From: JAZDFC01 sp043808235 | Lineage (GTDB): Bacteria; Bacteroidota; Ignavibacteria; Ignavibacteriales; Melioribacteraceae | Assembly (NCBI GenBank): GCA_043808235.1 | Contig: JAZDFC010000005.1 | Coordinates: 1 to 64,000, forward strand | Reading direction: 5' to 3' | DNA: 64,000 nucleotides | Shown here: positions 52,586 to 61,514 of the stretch, one piece after another | Layout of the letters: the number at the start of each line of letters is the position of its first letter | Position numbering within the stretch: position 1 is the first letter of the stretch | Program-made: the position numbers and the translations under genes | The notes under the pieces: model-generated | The model's database searches: none | What the model was told of the DNA's origin: nothing | The model's input: only the letters and a program-made list of their open reading frames with translations

Positions 52586-53827
52586 TTAGTTACCAAAAAT
52601 GTATGAAACGTCAAGTCTGATTTCGGGATAGTTGACACTCTCGCCACCCGCTTTATAAAAGTGATAACTTTGATCAAACTTAACCGCAACTTCGGGGACA
52701 GGGCGGAAAACTACGCCCAAGGTAGATTTATTAAATACTCCGTCATCTGAAGCGCCTGCCTCTGCGTCACCGCCGTATGTTTTACTTTCGATTGTTTCCG
52801 GATTGCTGTACCAGTCCCATTGAACATAAGGGGCAACTTCGCCAATCGATGTTTCAAACGAATATCCCGCACGTACATACCATGTTTGAATATTAAAATC
52901 AGCGGTTTGTACTACGTCATCATCAGTCAGGGTAGTAACATCCTTTTCAGGATCTTTTAAAAATCTTTCTAATTGAGCAGCGTTTAATCCGGCATCTTGT
53001 GCAAGAGTAATTACGCTTCCGGGATCTCTTTTTGCCTTATGAGAGGAATTCCAAAATTCTGTTTGAACAAGTAAACTTCCGTAAGTAAATTCCGCATAAC
53101 CACCCATAATATTAAAATGATCTGTTGACATCCATGGGAGTACCCCGCTCTTAGGCGAACCTTTTCCAACTGCTATATCGGGAACGGCATCGCCGCCGGA
53201 TACATAACCTGATGTTCCCAAAACAAAATCACCGCCTAAAAATTTGTAGTTAAAATCATATCCTAATGGGACTGCGCCTTCAATAGCGCCGCCTTCACCG
53301 TCATCTGTTGTAAAACTGTAATTAAAATTACCGCTTCCCAAATCAAAGTTTCCGTAAACCATCAATGTGGTTGTACGTGAAATCATCAAATGATCGGTAT
53401 CAAATAATTCTGGAGGTTCAATTCCATAATATGTTGGTACAGCATCAAGAATCTCGTTATATAAACCGAATTTTCTGTAAATTTTTCCAAGTCGAATATT
53501 CAACTGGTTATTATAGGAATACTCGCCCCAGTAATTTCTGATGTCGAGCGTACTTGCCTTTGCACCGTTGATATTGATGAACACTTTGAAATTATCATTG
53601 ATTTGATGCTGCATCATTATATTCAGGGATGGATAAGCCCATTCGTATAAACTTCCTTCAGCTACTGTCCCGGAGGAGCTTTTTGTATCGAACTGCTTTT
53701 CGAGTCTGGTTGCAAAATAACCGTATATATCTAATTCATTTTGGGCCAAGCTGGTGATAGGTGTGGATATAACTGAAATGATCACCGTGAGAAAAAGCCC
53801 TAAGAATATATTTGTTTTTTTCCTCAT
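52586..53827 (-). CDS. Outer-membrane porin of chemosensory operon
   Basis: About 413 residues. A signal peptide ends TSLAQ (about 29). Barrel strands follow with ELDIYGYFATRLEKQF, FKVFININGAKAS, NQLNIRLGKIYRKFGLYNEILDAVPTYYG and a final strand (YPEIRLDVSYIFGN). The RLGKxYRKFGLYNE segment resembles OprP-type/“DcaP-like” porins. ATG at 53827 is preferred over 53839, since GGAG precedes it. It is first in the porin / binding protein / chemoreceptor operon. No convincing FliA site was found upstream. Confidence 0.82.
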   Translation of the reverse strand: MRKKTNIFLGLFLTVIISVISTPITSLAQNELDIYGYFATRLEKQFDTKSSSGTVAEGSLYEWAYPSLNIMMQHQINDNFKVFININGAKASTLDIRNYWGEYSYNNQLNIRLGKIYRKFGLYNEILDAVPTYYGIEPPELFDTDHLMISRTTTLMVYGNFDLGSGNFNYSFTTDDGEGGAIEGAVPLGYDFNYKFLGGDFVLGTSGYVSGGDAVPDIAVGKGSPKSGVLPWMSTDHFNIMGGYAEFTYGSLLVQTEFWNSSHKAKRDPGSVITLAQDAGLNAAQLERFLKDPEKDVTTLTDDDVVQTADFNIQTWYVRAGYSFETSIGEVAPYVQWDWYSNPETIESKTYGGDAEAGASDDGVFNKSTLGVVFRPVPEVAVKFDQSYHFYKAGGESVNYPEIRLDVSYIFGN

Positions 53828-53839
53828 AACATACTCCAT

Positions 53840-54110
53840 CTTGTTTATAGAAAATTTTGTTCTAATGACCTACTATACATCAAGAAAAATGGCGGTCATT
53901 ATTTTAAAAAGAGCAATTTGTTTTATGGTACATCATCGGTTTATCCAATGTATGATTTCAATAAGTTTTATAAAAAAAGGGAAAAATGTTTTTAATAGCC
54001 TTATGTTGATGTGAATTGCACAAAATGTTGCTAAAAAAATACTTTGACTCGACTACTTTGTTTAAAGAGGAAGTAACATAATGGTTGGACTTATAATTTT
54101 TAAAAGTAAA
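53840..54110. other. Intergenic region upstream of the porin operon
   Basis: No gene, strong promoter match or repeat recognised. It is AT-rich with a T-tract flanked hairpin only at its left-hand neighbour. Confidence 0.5.
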
Positions 54111-54140
54111 AAAGGGATTCGATTTTGGTCAAATCCCTTT
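54111..54140. terminator. Hairpin terminator of third chemoreceptor gene
   Basis: AAAGGGATT (54111-54119) pairs with AATCCCTTT (54132-54140), with flanking A/T runs. It lies just after the stop at 54161 and is related in sequence to the hairpin at 50269-50298. Confidence 0.75.
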
Positions 54141-54160
54141 ATCATTATTGACACTATTAA

Positions 54161-56248
54161 TTAAGCTGCGTAAACTCTTCTATGACCGTTATTTTTTTCA
54201 AAATCGAATTGATCCATCTTTGTTAATTTGAATTGAGAAATTTTCTCCTGCAAATTGAGAGTCAGTTTACTTAAGTCTTCGGTCGACCTTGCTATTTGCT
54301 GAATACCCTGAGCTGATTCTTGAGTAACGGAATTAATCCCTTCGATACTCTTGCTTATTTGCTCAGCAGCGGCAGATTGTTCTTCGCTTGCCGCAGCAAC
54401 TTGGGTAATTATGTCAACCGATTCATCTGTTCCTTTAATAATTTCCAATAGCGATGCGCCTGCTTTGTTAACAAGCACTTTGCCTTTTTCAACTTCATCT
54501 TTACCTTTTTTCATCGACTCAACCGCTTCGGCAGTATCCTGTTGAATCTTTTTAATCATCGAAGCAATTTCCTTGGTGGCTTTAGTAGTTCGTTCGGCAA
54601 GTTTACGAACCTCGTCTGCGACAACTGCAAAACCGCGTCCTTGTTCACCCGCTCGAGCGGCTTCAATAGCTGCATTCAAAGCAAGGAGATTTGTCTGATC
54701 AGCGATATCGTCAATGACTTGAATGATTTCACCTATTTGGTTGCTGCTATTACCGAGTGTTTCAACAGTAGCGGCAGATACCTGTACCACATCTGCAATT
54801 CGCTCCATACCCCTAATGGTTTCATCAACTACTTTCCCGCCTTCCTGGGCTTTGGTGCCGGAATTTTTTGCCTTCTCCGCGGCAAGTGAAGTGTTCTTTG
54901 TATTTTCAACAATTGTTCTCGTCATTTCTTCGATAGCGCCTGCTACTTCAGAAGTTTGTGATGATTGCTCTTGAGCGCCGGCAGCCATTTCCTCCGATGA
55001 AGAAGAAATTTGATTACTTGCACTTGCAGTGGTTTGAACAGCTTCAGCTACTTCGGATAATACATACATTAATGATTCACCAAGGTGATTAATATTGTTT
55101 TTTAAGAGCTGGTAATCACCTTTAAAATCTTCTTGTACTCGCACGGTTAAATCGCCTTTGGCCATATCGGTTAATACAGACGAGCCAACCTCAACGGGTG
55201 TAATTACAGCATCGAGGGTGCTGTTAATACCCGCAACAATTTCTTTAAAACCGCCGCTATATTTATCTGCGTTTCCGCGTGTTTTTAAACGACCATCGAG
55301 CGCGGCGTGGGTAAGATTTCTAGTATCCTCTATTAATTCTTTTAATGTATTCAAAAGTTTTTGCATGCTTTTGGAAAGGATATCCTTCTCTGACCTAACG
55401 TTAATAGAAACATTTACATCGCCCAGTGAAATTTTATCAGCAACTGCAGCTTGCTCGCGAATATTATTTACCATTACACCGAATGATTTTTGCAAATCAC
55501 CGTATTCATCTTCCGAGTCTACGCTAATATTAAAATCCGCATCGCCTTCAGCTACTCTGTTTGCAGCTTCTTTTAATTTGAAGATAGGCCTAGTTAATAA
55601 TTTTGTAAATAGGAAACTGATAACAAGCACAATACCAAAAGCGATAATCATTCCTATAATTATGCTTGTGTTTAATGCTGCTATTTCTTCTTCCACATCA
55701 TCAACATAAATACCGCTGCCAACTACCCAATCCCACTGTTTAATTAAGGCAACATAAGAAATTTTTGGTTGGGGTTGAGTAAATCCGGGTTTATCCCAAC
55801 TATAATTAACAAAACCAGCACCGTTGGATTTACACACATTAACAAATTCCCTGAATAAGTAAATTCCATTGGGATCTTTGTTATCCGAAACATCATGTCC
55901 TTCGAGTTCCGGTTTTAGAGGATGCATAACCATTGTTGGGTGAGTGTCGTTTATCCAAATATAATTTTGACCATCGTATCGCATTGGACGAAGTGCATCT
56001 TTGGCCTTGGCCTGAGCTTCATCCCGTGAAAGCAATCCATTCAATTCCATACCGACATATTGCTGGACTTCGGAAAATGCGATTTCGACGATTTGTTTTG
56101 TAGCGGTTTGTTTTTCCGTATATAATTTATCTTCCACTTTGGGAAGAACATATATGAATAGGAATAATACAATAGGAATCATTGCGAGGATAAAAGCACT
56201 GATTATTTTGCTCGCAATTTTCCAATCTTTATATTTTTTTACTTTCAT
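54161..56248 (-). CDS. Methyl-accepting chemotaxis protein with Cache domain
   Basis: About 695 residues. A TM (about 11-32) is followed by a periplasmic single Cache type 2 domain (NYIWINDTHPTMVMHP, YLFREFVNVCKS, WVVGSGIYVDDVEEE), a TM (about 200-220), HAMP plus poly-HAMP-like repeats (SGGFKEIVAGINSTLDAVITP) and the signalling domain (NLLALNAAIEAARAGEQGRG). The tail is EKNNGHRRVYAA. It is close to the first chemoreceptor in the Cache and HAMP parts but lacks that protein's extra N-terminal module. The ATG at 56248 has AAGGAA before it. It is monocistronic with its own FliA-type promoter. Confidence 0.93.
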   Translation of the reverse strand: MKVKKYKDWKIASKIISAFILAMIPIVLFLFIYVLPKVEDKLYTEKQTATKQIVEIAFSEVQQYVGMELNGLLSRDEAQAKAKDALRPMRYDGQNYIWINDTHPTMVMHPLKPELEGHDVSDNKDPNGIYLFREFVNVCKSNGAGFVNYSWDKPGFTQPQPKISYVALIKQWDWVVGSGIYVDDVEEEIAALNTSIIIGMIIAFGIVLVISFLFTKLLTRPIFKLKEAANRVAEGDADFNISVDSEDEYGDLQKSFGVMVNNIREQAAVADKISLGDVNVSINVRSEKDILSKSMQKLLNTLKELIEDTRNLTHAALDGRLKTRGNADKYSGGFKEIVAGINSTLDAVITPVEVGSSVLTDMAKGDLTVRVQEDFKGDYQLLKNNINHLGESLMYVLSEVAEAVQTTASASNQISSSSEEMAAGAQEQSSQTSEVAGAIEEMTRTIVENTKNTSLAAEKAKNSGTKAQEGGKVVDETIRGMERIADVVQVSAATVETLGNSSNQIGEIIQVIDDIADQTNLLALNAAIEAARAGEQGRGFAVVADEVRKLAERTTKATKEIASMIKKIQQDTAEAVESMKKGKDEVEKGKVLVNKAGASLLEIIKGTDESVDIITQVAAASEEQSAAAEQISKSIEGINSVTQESAQGIQQIARSTEDLSKLTLNLQEKISQFKLTKMDQFDFEKNNGHRRVYAA

Positions 56249-56359
56249 TTTGGGTTCCTTTGTGTTCGTTAAATAACTCTGCATCGACCGCAATTGAGTC
56301 CGTGTAGTCCTAATTTTATATATCCCTATTTGACAGAACAAATTCTTATTCTTGTCCCA

Positions 56360-56386
56360 TTATCGCTGCAACGTTGATTTAGTTTA
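56360..56386 (-). promoter_or_regulatory. Sigma-28 (FliA)-type promoter of chemoreceptor gene
   Basis: Minus strand: TAAA (56386-56383), 15 bases, AGCGATAA (56367-56360). The CGATAA core and the spacing are exact relative to TAAA-N15-GCCGATAA. It is about 110 bases before the ATG at 56248. Confidence 0.65.
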
Positions 56387-56497
56387 GCGGGGAAAAAATA
56401 ATTTCGATTATGTTGCCGCATCACGAAAAAATTTGCTAAAAAGGAATATTTTTACAATAAATAGTTATAGACTTCCGTTTAATATTTTTGAGTTTGG

Positions 56498-59400
56498 ATG
56501 CTGTTCAATTATTGTCTGACCATAAAATTTTATTCTGCTTCTGTTAACTGGAAATGCGGAGTGTATTTCTCACTAAAGAATTTATTAATACTTGAGTTTT
56601 TGATATTAGTTCTCTTATCACCTGTATATTCACAAACTAATCAACTTCGTTTCAGGCATATTTCAATTGAACAGGGGCTATCGCAATCTACAGTATTTAG
56701 TATTGCACAGGACAAGCAAGGGTCTATGTGGTTTGCAACTGTAGACGGATTGAACAGATATGATGGATATAGTTTCAAAATTTTCAGAAATGATCCGTTT
56801 GATAATAACTCTATCTCCGACAACGGAATTAAAAAGCTTTATTCAGATAATGAAGGATGTTTGTGGATTGTAACCTTTAAGGGAACACTTGATAGGTTTG
56901 ATGCAGAGCGTGAGAAATTTATCCACTACAAAATCACATTAAATAATTCCTCCGATCCAAATGAATTAAAAGTAAGATCGTTAAGTGAGGATTCAAATGG
57001 CAAACTTTGGATTGTGACGAGTAAATGCTGTTTCTTTTTTTATAATCGCAAAAATGACAAGTTTATTTACCATTCCATACCGCCTGAGAACGAAAAGAAA
57101 TTAGAAGGAATTCATCCCCAAGTACTATATGCTTCTAAAGAAAATATTCTTTGGATTGGCTCATCGGAAGGACTGATTAAGTATGATTATAATTCCGATA
57201 TTGTTCAGAAATATCAGCATAAAGAAAGTGATAGTCATTCAATCGGTGGCAATAATATTTTTGACATTACTGAGGATTCGAACCAAAGAATTTGGGTAGC
57301 TTCAGCAGATGGCGGTGTAAGTGTGCTCAATAAAATCACCAGTGAAATTGAAACATATCATCATCAAGGAGAATACCAAAACAATCTTAGCAGCGAAAGA
57401 ATATTAAGTATCGTTGCCGACAGCCGCTCAAATATTTGGATGGGTACGATTGACGGTGGTTTGGACCGATTCGATTTGCGTAATAAATCTTTCCAAAATA
57501 TCCGGCACGATAAGTTTAACCCATGGTCGTTAAGCAACGGCGCGGTTTTATCGATATTCGAAGATAAAAATGGTGGGCTTTGGATAGGCACATCAAGCGA
57601 AGGTGTAAATTATCTCGACTTTCGCAGTCAGAATTTTTTACAACTGAGCCTCGATGAAAATTCTTCCAGCAACATTAGTCCATATCCAATTCTATCGATA
57701 TGTGAAGATCATATAGGAACAATTTGGGTGGGCAGCGATGGAGGGGGACTTTGTAGAATTCCGTCAGATGGAAAATCTACAAAATACTATTTGCAAAATC
57801 CGGAAAGCTTTGGCAGTAATTCCGTCACTGCTGTTTTTGAGGACAGAGATGGTACAATTTGGGTTGGCACCGATCCCGGGATTAATACTGGCAGTGTGTT
57901 AATTTTTAAGAATAACTCCGATTCATTTCAGCTATTCGATAAAATAAAATTAAACAGCGGAGGAATCACAACTTTCTACGAAGATTCCGAAGGTGAGATA
58001 TGGATCGGCTCTTCAACTGATGGAGTCTATCGTTACAATCCATATGATGGAAAAGTCATTCATTATAATTCGAATGCAAATGATCCAAATAGTATAAGCG
58101 GTAATTCGATTTACTCAATTATTGAATTTGGAAAGGGAATTATCTGGATCGGTACGCATAAGAGCGGAGTTAATTCATATAATAAAATTGCCGGAAAATT
58201 TACCCGTTTTCTTTTTGATCTTGCAAATAAGAAAAGTATTAACAACAATTCTGTGTTCTGTCTCTTTACAGATGATTCTGAAAATTTGTGGCTGGGAACA
58301 TGGGGCGGCGGACTTAATAAATACATTGCCGGAGAGAATTCCTTTCAGCATTTTACAATTGATAATGGGCTGCCGAGTAATGTTATCTCCGGGATTCTTC
58401 CGGATGATTCGGGAAACCTTTGGCTAAGCACCAATAATGGTCTTTGCAAGTTTAATCTGCGAACATATCATTGCAAGAATTATGACTATACCGACGGTTT
58501 ACAGGGAAACGAATTTAACCAGGGTGCAAGTAATGCCGGGCATGATGGGCGATTGTTTTTCGGAGGTCCGAAAGGCGTCACAATGTTTTATCCAGATAAA
58601 ATAGAAGAGAATCCACACGTCCCTCAAATTGCCATTACAAAGTTCAGCGTATTCAATAAACCTCTGCCATTAGATAAACCGATAAATTTTACTGATGAAA
58701 TTATTCTCACATACAATCAAAATTTCTTTTCACTCGAATTTGCTGCGCTCGATTATTCAGCGCCGGGAAAAAATATGTATATGTACAAGCTCGATGGAGT
58801 AGATGAAGATTGGGTTGATGCAGGCTCAAACCGGACAGCAAGTTACACAGACATATCCCCGGGCAAATATCTCTTCCGTGTTAAAGGTTCAAACAATGAC
58901 GGGGTTTGGAATAATAAAGAAGTGACTCTTGCAATTATTATTACTCCTCCGTTCTGGCAGACGTGGTGGTTTAAAACATTGATGAGTATTTTATTTGTAG
59001 TGATTCTTTATTCCGGTCATCGTTATAGATTGAATAAACTTTTGGAAGTTGAGAGAACAAGAATAAGGATTGCCCGTGATCTTCACGATGAAGTTAGCGC
59101 TACACTTACCGGTATTTCATATTTTATGAATGCAGTATCAACCGAAGTTGGCGAACACAAAACGCCAAAACTCAACAAACTACTTAATCTTATTCAAGAA
59201 CGGACATCGGAAGTCCAGGAATCCATGAGCGATATCATCTGGTCAATCAATCCGCAAAACGATTCGTGGGAAATCATTCTTCCGAAATTTAATCGATACG
59301 CATCCGAGCTTTTTGAAAGCAAGGGGATAAAATATAATATATCAATACCCGAAAATTTTGCTAATAAAAAATTAACAATGGAACGCAGAAGAAATTTTTG

Positions 59401-59656
59401 GCTGATGATAAAAGAGATGGTAACAAATATTACCAAACACTCCGAATGTTCCTTTGCTAATATCAAAATTGAACTTGATACGAAATATGTAAATTTGGTT
59501 ATTGAAGATAACGGGAAAGGTTTCGATCCGGCACAACAGACCGAAGGAAATGGGGTAAAGAATATTTTTGTGCGTGCGAAATCATTAAATGGAGAAATAA
59601 AACTCAACTCCGAATCCGGTAAAGGAACAAAATGGGAATTGAAAATCCCGGTTTGA
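56498..59656 (+). CDS. Propeller-type sensor histidine kinase (Reg_prop, Y_Y_Y, HisKA_3)
   Basis: 1052 residues. A signal sequence (about 25-47, LLSPVYSQ) is followed by two seven-bladed regulator propellers (about 50-730) with repeats such as GSMWFATVDGLNRYDG, GGLWIGTSSEGVNYLD, NLWLGTWGGGLNKY. Then come a Y_Y_Y domain (about 745-815, YMYKLDGVDEDWV), one TM (about 830-847), a HisKA_3 domain with the phospho-accepting His in ARDLHDEVSATL, and a HATPase domain (VTNITKHSE, EDNGKGF). Related Bacteroidota sensors detect oligosaccharides in the periplasm. The two NarL-type regulators that follow are the likely partners. Confidence 0.93.
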   Translation: MLFNYCLTIKFYSASVNWKCGVYFSLKNLLILEFLILVLLSPVYSQTNQLRFRHISIEQGLSQSTVFSIAQDKQGSMWFATVDGLNRYDGYSFKIFRNDPFDNNSISDNGIKKLYSDNEGCLWIVTFKGTLDRFDAEREKFIHYKITLNNSSDPNELKVRSLSEDSNGKLWIVTSKCCFFFYNRKNDKFIYHSIPPENEKKLEGIHPQVLYASKENILWIGSSEGLIKYDYNSDIVQKYQHKESDSHSIGGNNIFDITEDSNQRIWVASADGGVSVLNKITSEIETYHHQGEYQNNLSSERILSIVADSRSNIWMGTIDGGLDRFDLRNKSFQNIRHDKFNPWSLSNGAVLSIFEDKNGGLWIGTSSEGVNYLDFRSQNFLQLSLDENSSSNISPYPILSICEDHIGTIWVGSDGGGLCRIPSDGKSTKYYLQNPESFGSNSVTAVFEDRDGTIWVGTDPGINTGSVLIFKNNSDSFQLFDKIKLNSGGITTFYEDSEGEIWIGSSTDGVYRYNPYDGKVIHYNSNANDPNSISGNSIYSIIEFGKGIIWIGTHKSGVNSYNKIAGKFTRFLFDLANKKSINNNSVFCLFTDDSENLWLGTWGGGLNKYIAGENSFQHFTIDNGLPSNVISGILPDDSGNLWLSTNNGLCKFNLRTYHCKNYDYTDGLQGNEFNQGASNAGHDGRLFFGGPKGVTMFYPDKIEENPHVPQIAITKFSVFNKPLPLDKPINFTDEIILTYNQNFFSLEFAALDYSAPGKNMYMYKLDGVDEDWVDAGSNRTASYTDISPGKYLFRVKGSNNDGVWNNKEVTLAIIITPPFWQTWWFKTLMSILFVVILYSGHRYRLNKLLEVERTRIRIARDLHDEVSATLTGISYFMNAVSTEVGEHKTPKLNKLLNLIQERTSEVQESMSDIIWSINPQNDSWEIILPKFNRYASELFESKGIKYNISIPENFANKKLTMERRRNFWLMIKEMVTNITKHSECSFANIKIELDTKYVNLVIEDNGKGFDPAQQTEGNGVKNIFVRAKSLNGEIKLNSESGKGTKWELKIPV

Positions 59657-59707
59657 TTTTTCTTAGATTACTAATTGTAAAAATGTAATAGGTCGTTTGA
59701 TAGAAAT

Positions 59708-60388
59708 ATGATAACAAATGAAATAAAGTCGAAAAACAGAATCAACATACTGATTATTGAGGACAACCGTTCCATCCGCGAAGGATGGGAACTTGTGTTT
59801 GAAAATGTAGATGATTTTTCAGTTGTCGGATCATTTGTAAGCTGCGAAGATGCATTTAAATCACCGGCAATTCAGCTTGCGGATATTGTTTTAATGGATA
59901 TCGGTCTTCCGGGGATGTGCGGAATTGATGGAGTGAAATACTTGAAAAAAACAGCGCCAAATATTTTAGTTGTTATGTGTACAGTCTTTGAAGATGACGA
60001 TAAAATTTATGATGCCATTTGTTCAGGCGCGGTTGGATATCTATTAAAGAAAACCACCCCCGATGAAATGATAAAAGCGATTCGTGATGCCTTTAACGGA
60101 GGTTCGCCATTGACGCCATCTGTGGCGCGCAAAGTAATTTCTTCATTTCAAAAACCACAAACCGATTCATCCATAAATGATTGCACATCTCTATCCGGGC
60201 GGGAATCGCAGATATTAAATTTGATGTCGAACGGTAAATCATATAATACAATTGCCGAAACACTGTTTCTCTCAGTTGACGGAGTGCGTTATCATATCAG
60301 AAACATTTATGAAAAGCTGCAAGTCCACAGCCGCTCCGAAGCAATTGCCGAAGGATTAAAAAAGAAAATCATCCAACCACCCAGGTAA
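59708..60388 (+). CDS. NarL/LuxR-type response regulator
   Basis: 226 residues. The receiver domain has the acidic pair in IIEDN, phospho-acceptor Asp64 (VLMDIGLPG), Thr in VVMCTVFEDD and Lys in GYLLKKTTPDE. The LuxR/NarL HTH (about 158-220) has LSGRESQILNLMSNGKSYNTIAETLFLS and VRYHIRNIYEKLQVHSR. It is 51 bases after the kinase gene on the same strand, so it is the expected cognate regulator. Confidence 0.94.
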   Translation: MITNEIKSKNRINILIIEDNRSIREGWELVFENVDDFSVVGSFVSCEDAFKSPAIQLADIVLMDIGLPGMCGIDGVKYLKKTAPNILVVMCTVFEDDDKIYDAICSGAVGYLLKKTTPDEMIKAIRDAFNGGSPLTPSVARKVISSFQKPQTDSSINDCTSLSGRESQILNLMSNGKSYNTIAETLFLSVDGVRYHIRNIYEKLQVHSRSEAIAEGLKKKIIQPPR

Positions 60389-60862
60389 AATAACAAATCC
60401 CAAAAGACAAATCCCAAATTACAGTTAAGTAAAAAATTACAACTCCCAATTAAATAACTGACTACTATTTGAAGCATTATTCATTGGAAATTGAGATTGT
60501 TGCTCGGCTGTCACAGCTTGTCCCGTTAAACGGGAGACCATTCCCCCGATAAAACCGGGGCAGGCAGTGACAGAAAACCACAGGGATTCAAATGATAATC
60601 AATTCCAGTCATGGTGTGGACCATGACTGCCATGCAAAAAAAGCAAACACCAAATTTCAAATCCCAAATTCCAGCGAAGTATAAAATCGAGTTGGTTAAC
60701 ATGAAGGTTCTTTCCTTCTATTGTTCATTGCTATTTGTTTGTTATTTGTGGCTTATTATTTGGAATTTGTCTTTTAAAAGAACCGCATATTAATGTAGTG
60801 TGCCTGCCACATGTGTTTTTTACTTTGCATTCGTAAAATTCACTCAAGAGAGAAAAAGGTAA
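60389..60862. other. Structured intergenic repeat region
   Basis: No coding region. CAAATCCCAAA-type units (from 60395) face inverse copies near 60730-60775 (GGAATTTGTC). Between them are a long stem CTGTCAC (60509-60515) / GTGACAG, the internal hairpins CCCG-TTAAA-CGGG and CCCCG-ATAAAAC-CGGGG, and CATGG-TGTGGA-CCATG near 60610. It separates the two response-regulator genes. Confidence 0.65.
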
Positions 60863-61495
60863 TTGCCTCAGATAATTAAGAAGATAAACGTTATTCTCAT
60901 AGAAGATAACCGGTTATTACGCGACGGTTGGAAAATGATTTTGGAATCGGAACCCGGATTTGAAGTGATCGGTTCGTTTGGAAATTGCGAAGATGCTTTT
61001 GCTTCCGGGAATATTGGCACCGCAGATATATTGGTGATGGATATAAATCTTCCGACGATGTCTGGAATTGAAGGTGTAAAAATTCTGTGCAATAAATTTC
61101 CGGAACTGCCAGTTGTGATGTGCTCATACTTTGAGGATGATGAAAATATTTTCAACTCAATTTTAGCCGGCGCAGTTGGATTTATTGCAAAAAAAACTCC
61201 GCCGACTGAATTATCTAAAACGCTAAAAATATTTGTTGATGGCGGAGCTACAATATCTCCTGCCATAGCGAAAAAAATAATTGAGCGTCGGCAGCAGCGC
61301 AATCAGAGCGATGAAAAAAGGAAAAACGAAATATTGGAGGAAGATTTTGATCTGCTCAACCTCATTTCTTTGGGAAAATCATTTCAAACAATTGCGGGCG
61401 CGCTTTCGATATCTATTAGCGAAGTACAGTTAAGAATTCGGAACATCTATCATCTGCTGCATCGAAAAGTGGTTAACAATAATCATGAAAAATAA
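60863..61495 (+). CDS. Second NarL-like response regulator with degenerate HTH
   Basis: 210 residues. It is clearly paralogous to the preceding regulator in the receiver domain (IEDNRLLRDGWKMILESEPGFEVIGSFGNCEDAF; Asp60 in VMDINLPTM; FIAKKTPPTE). The C-terminal helices align with the LuxR HTH (DLLNLISLGKSFQTIAGALSIS, LRIRNIYHLLHRKV) but lack the usual LTxRE start, and the recognition helix differs. The start is TTG at 60863, preceded by AAAAAGG. DNA binding may be altered or lost; it could compete for the same kinase. Confidence 0.85.
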   Translation: MPQIIKKINVILIEDNRLLRDGWKMILESEPGFEVIGSFGNCEDAFASGNIGTADILVMDINLPTMSGIEGVKILCNKFPELPVVMCSYFEDDENIFNSILAGAVGFIAKKTPPTELSKTLKIFVDGGATISPAIAKKIIERRQQRNQSDEKRKNEILEEDFDLLNLISLGKSFQTIAGALSISISEVQLRIRNIYHLLHRKVVNNNHEK

Positions 61496-61514
61496 ATCAT
61501 AGTGAAAAAATATT

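Noticed and set aside
55158..55709. A 183-codon plus-strand open frame
   Set aside because: Antisense to the HAMP and sensor region of a clear chemoreceptor; Ser/Ile-rich shadow composition and no binding site.
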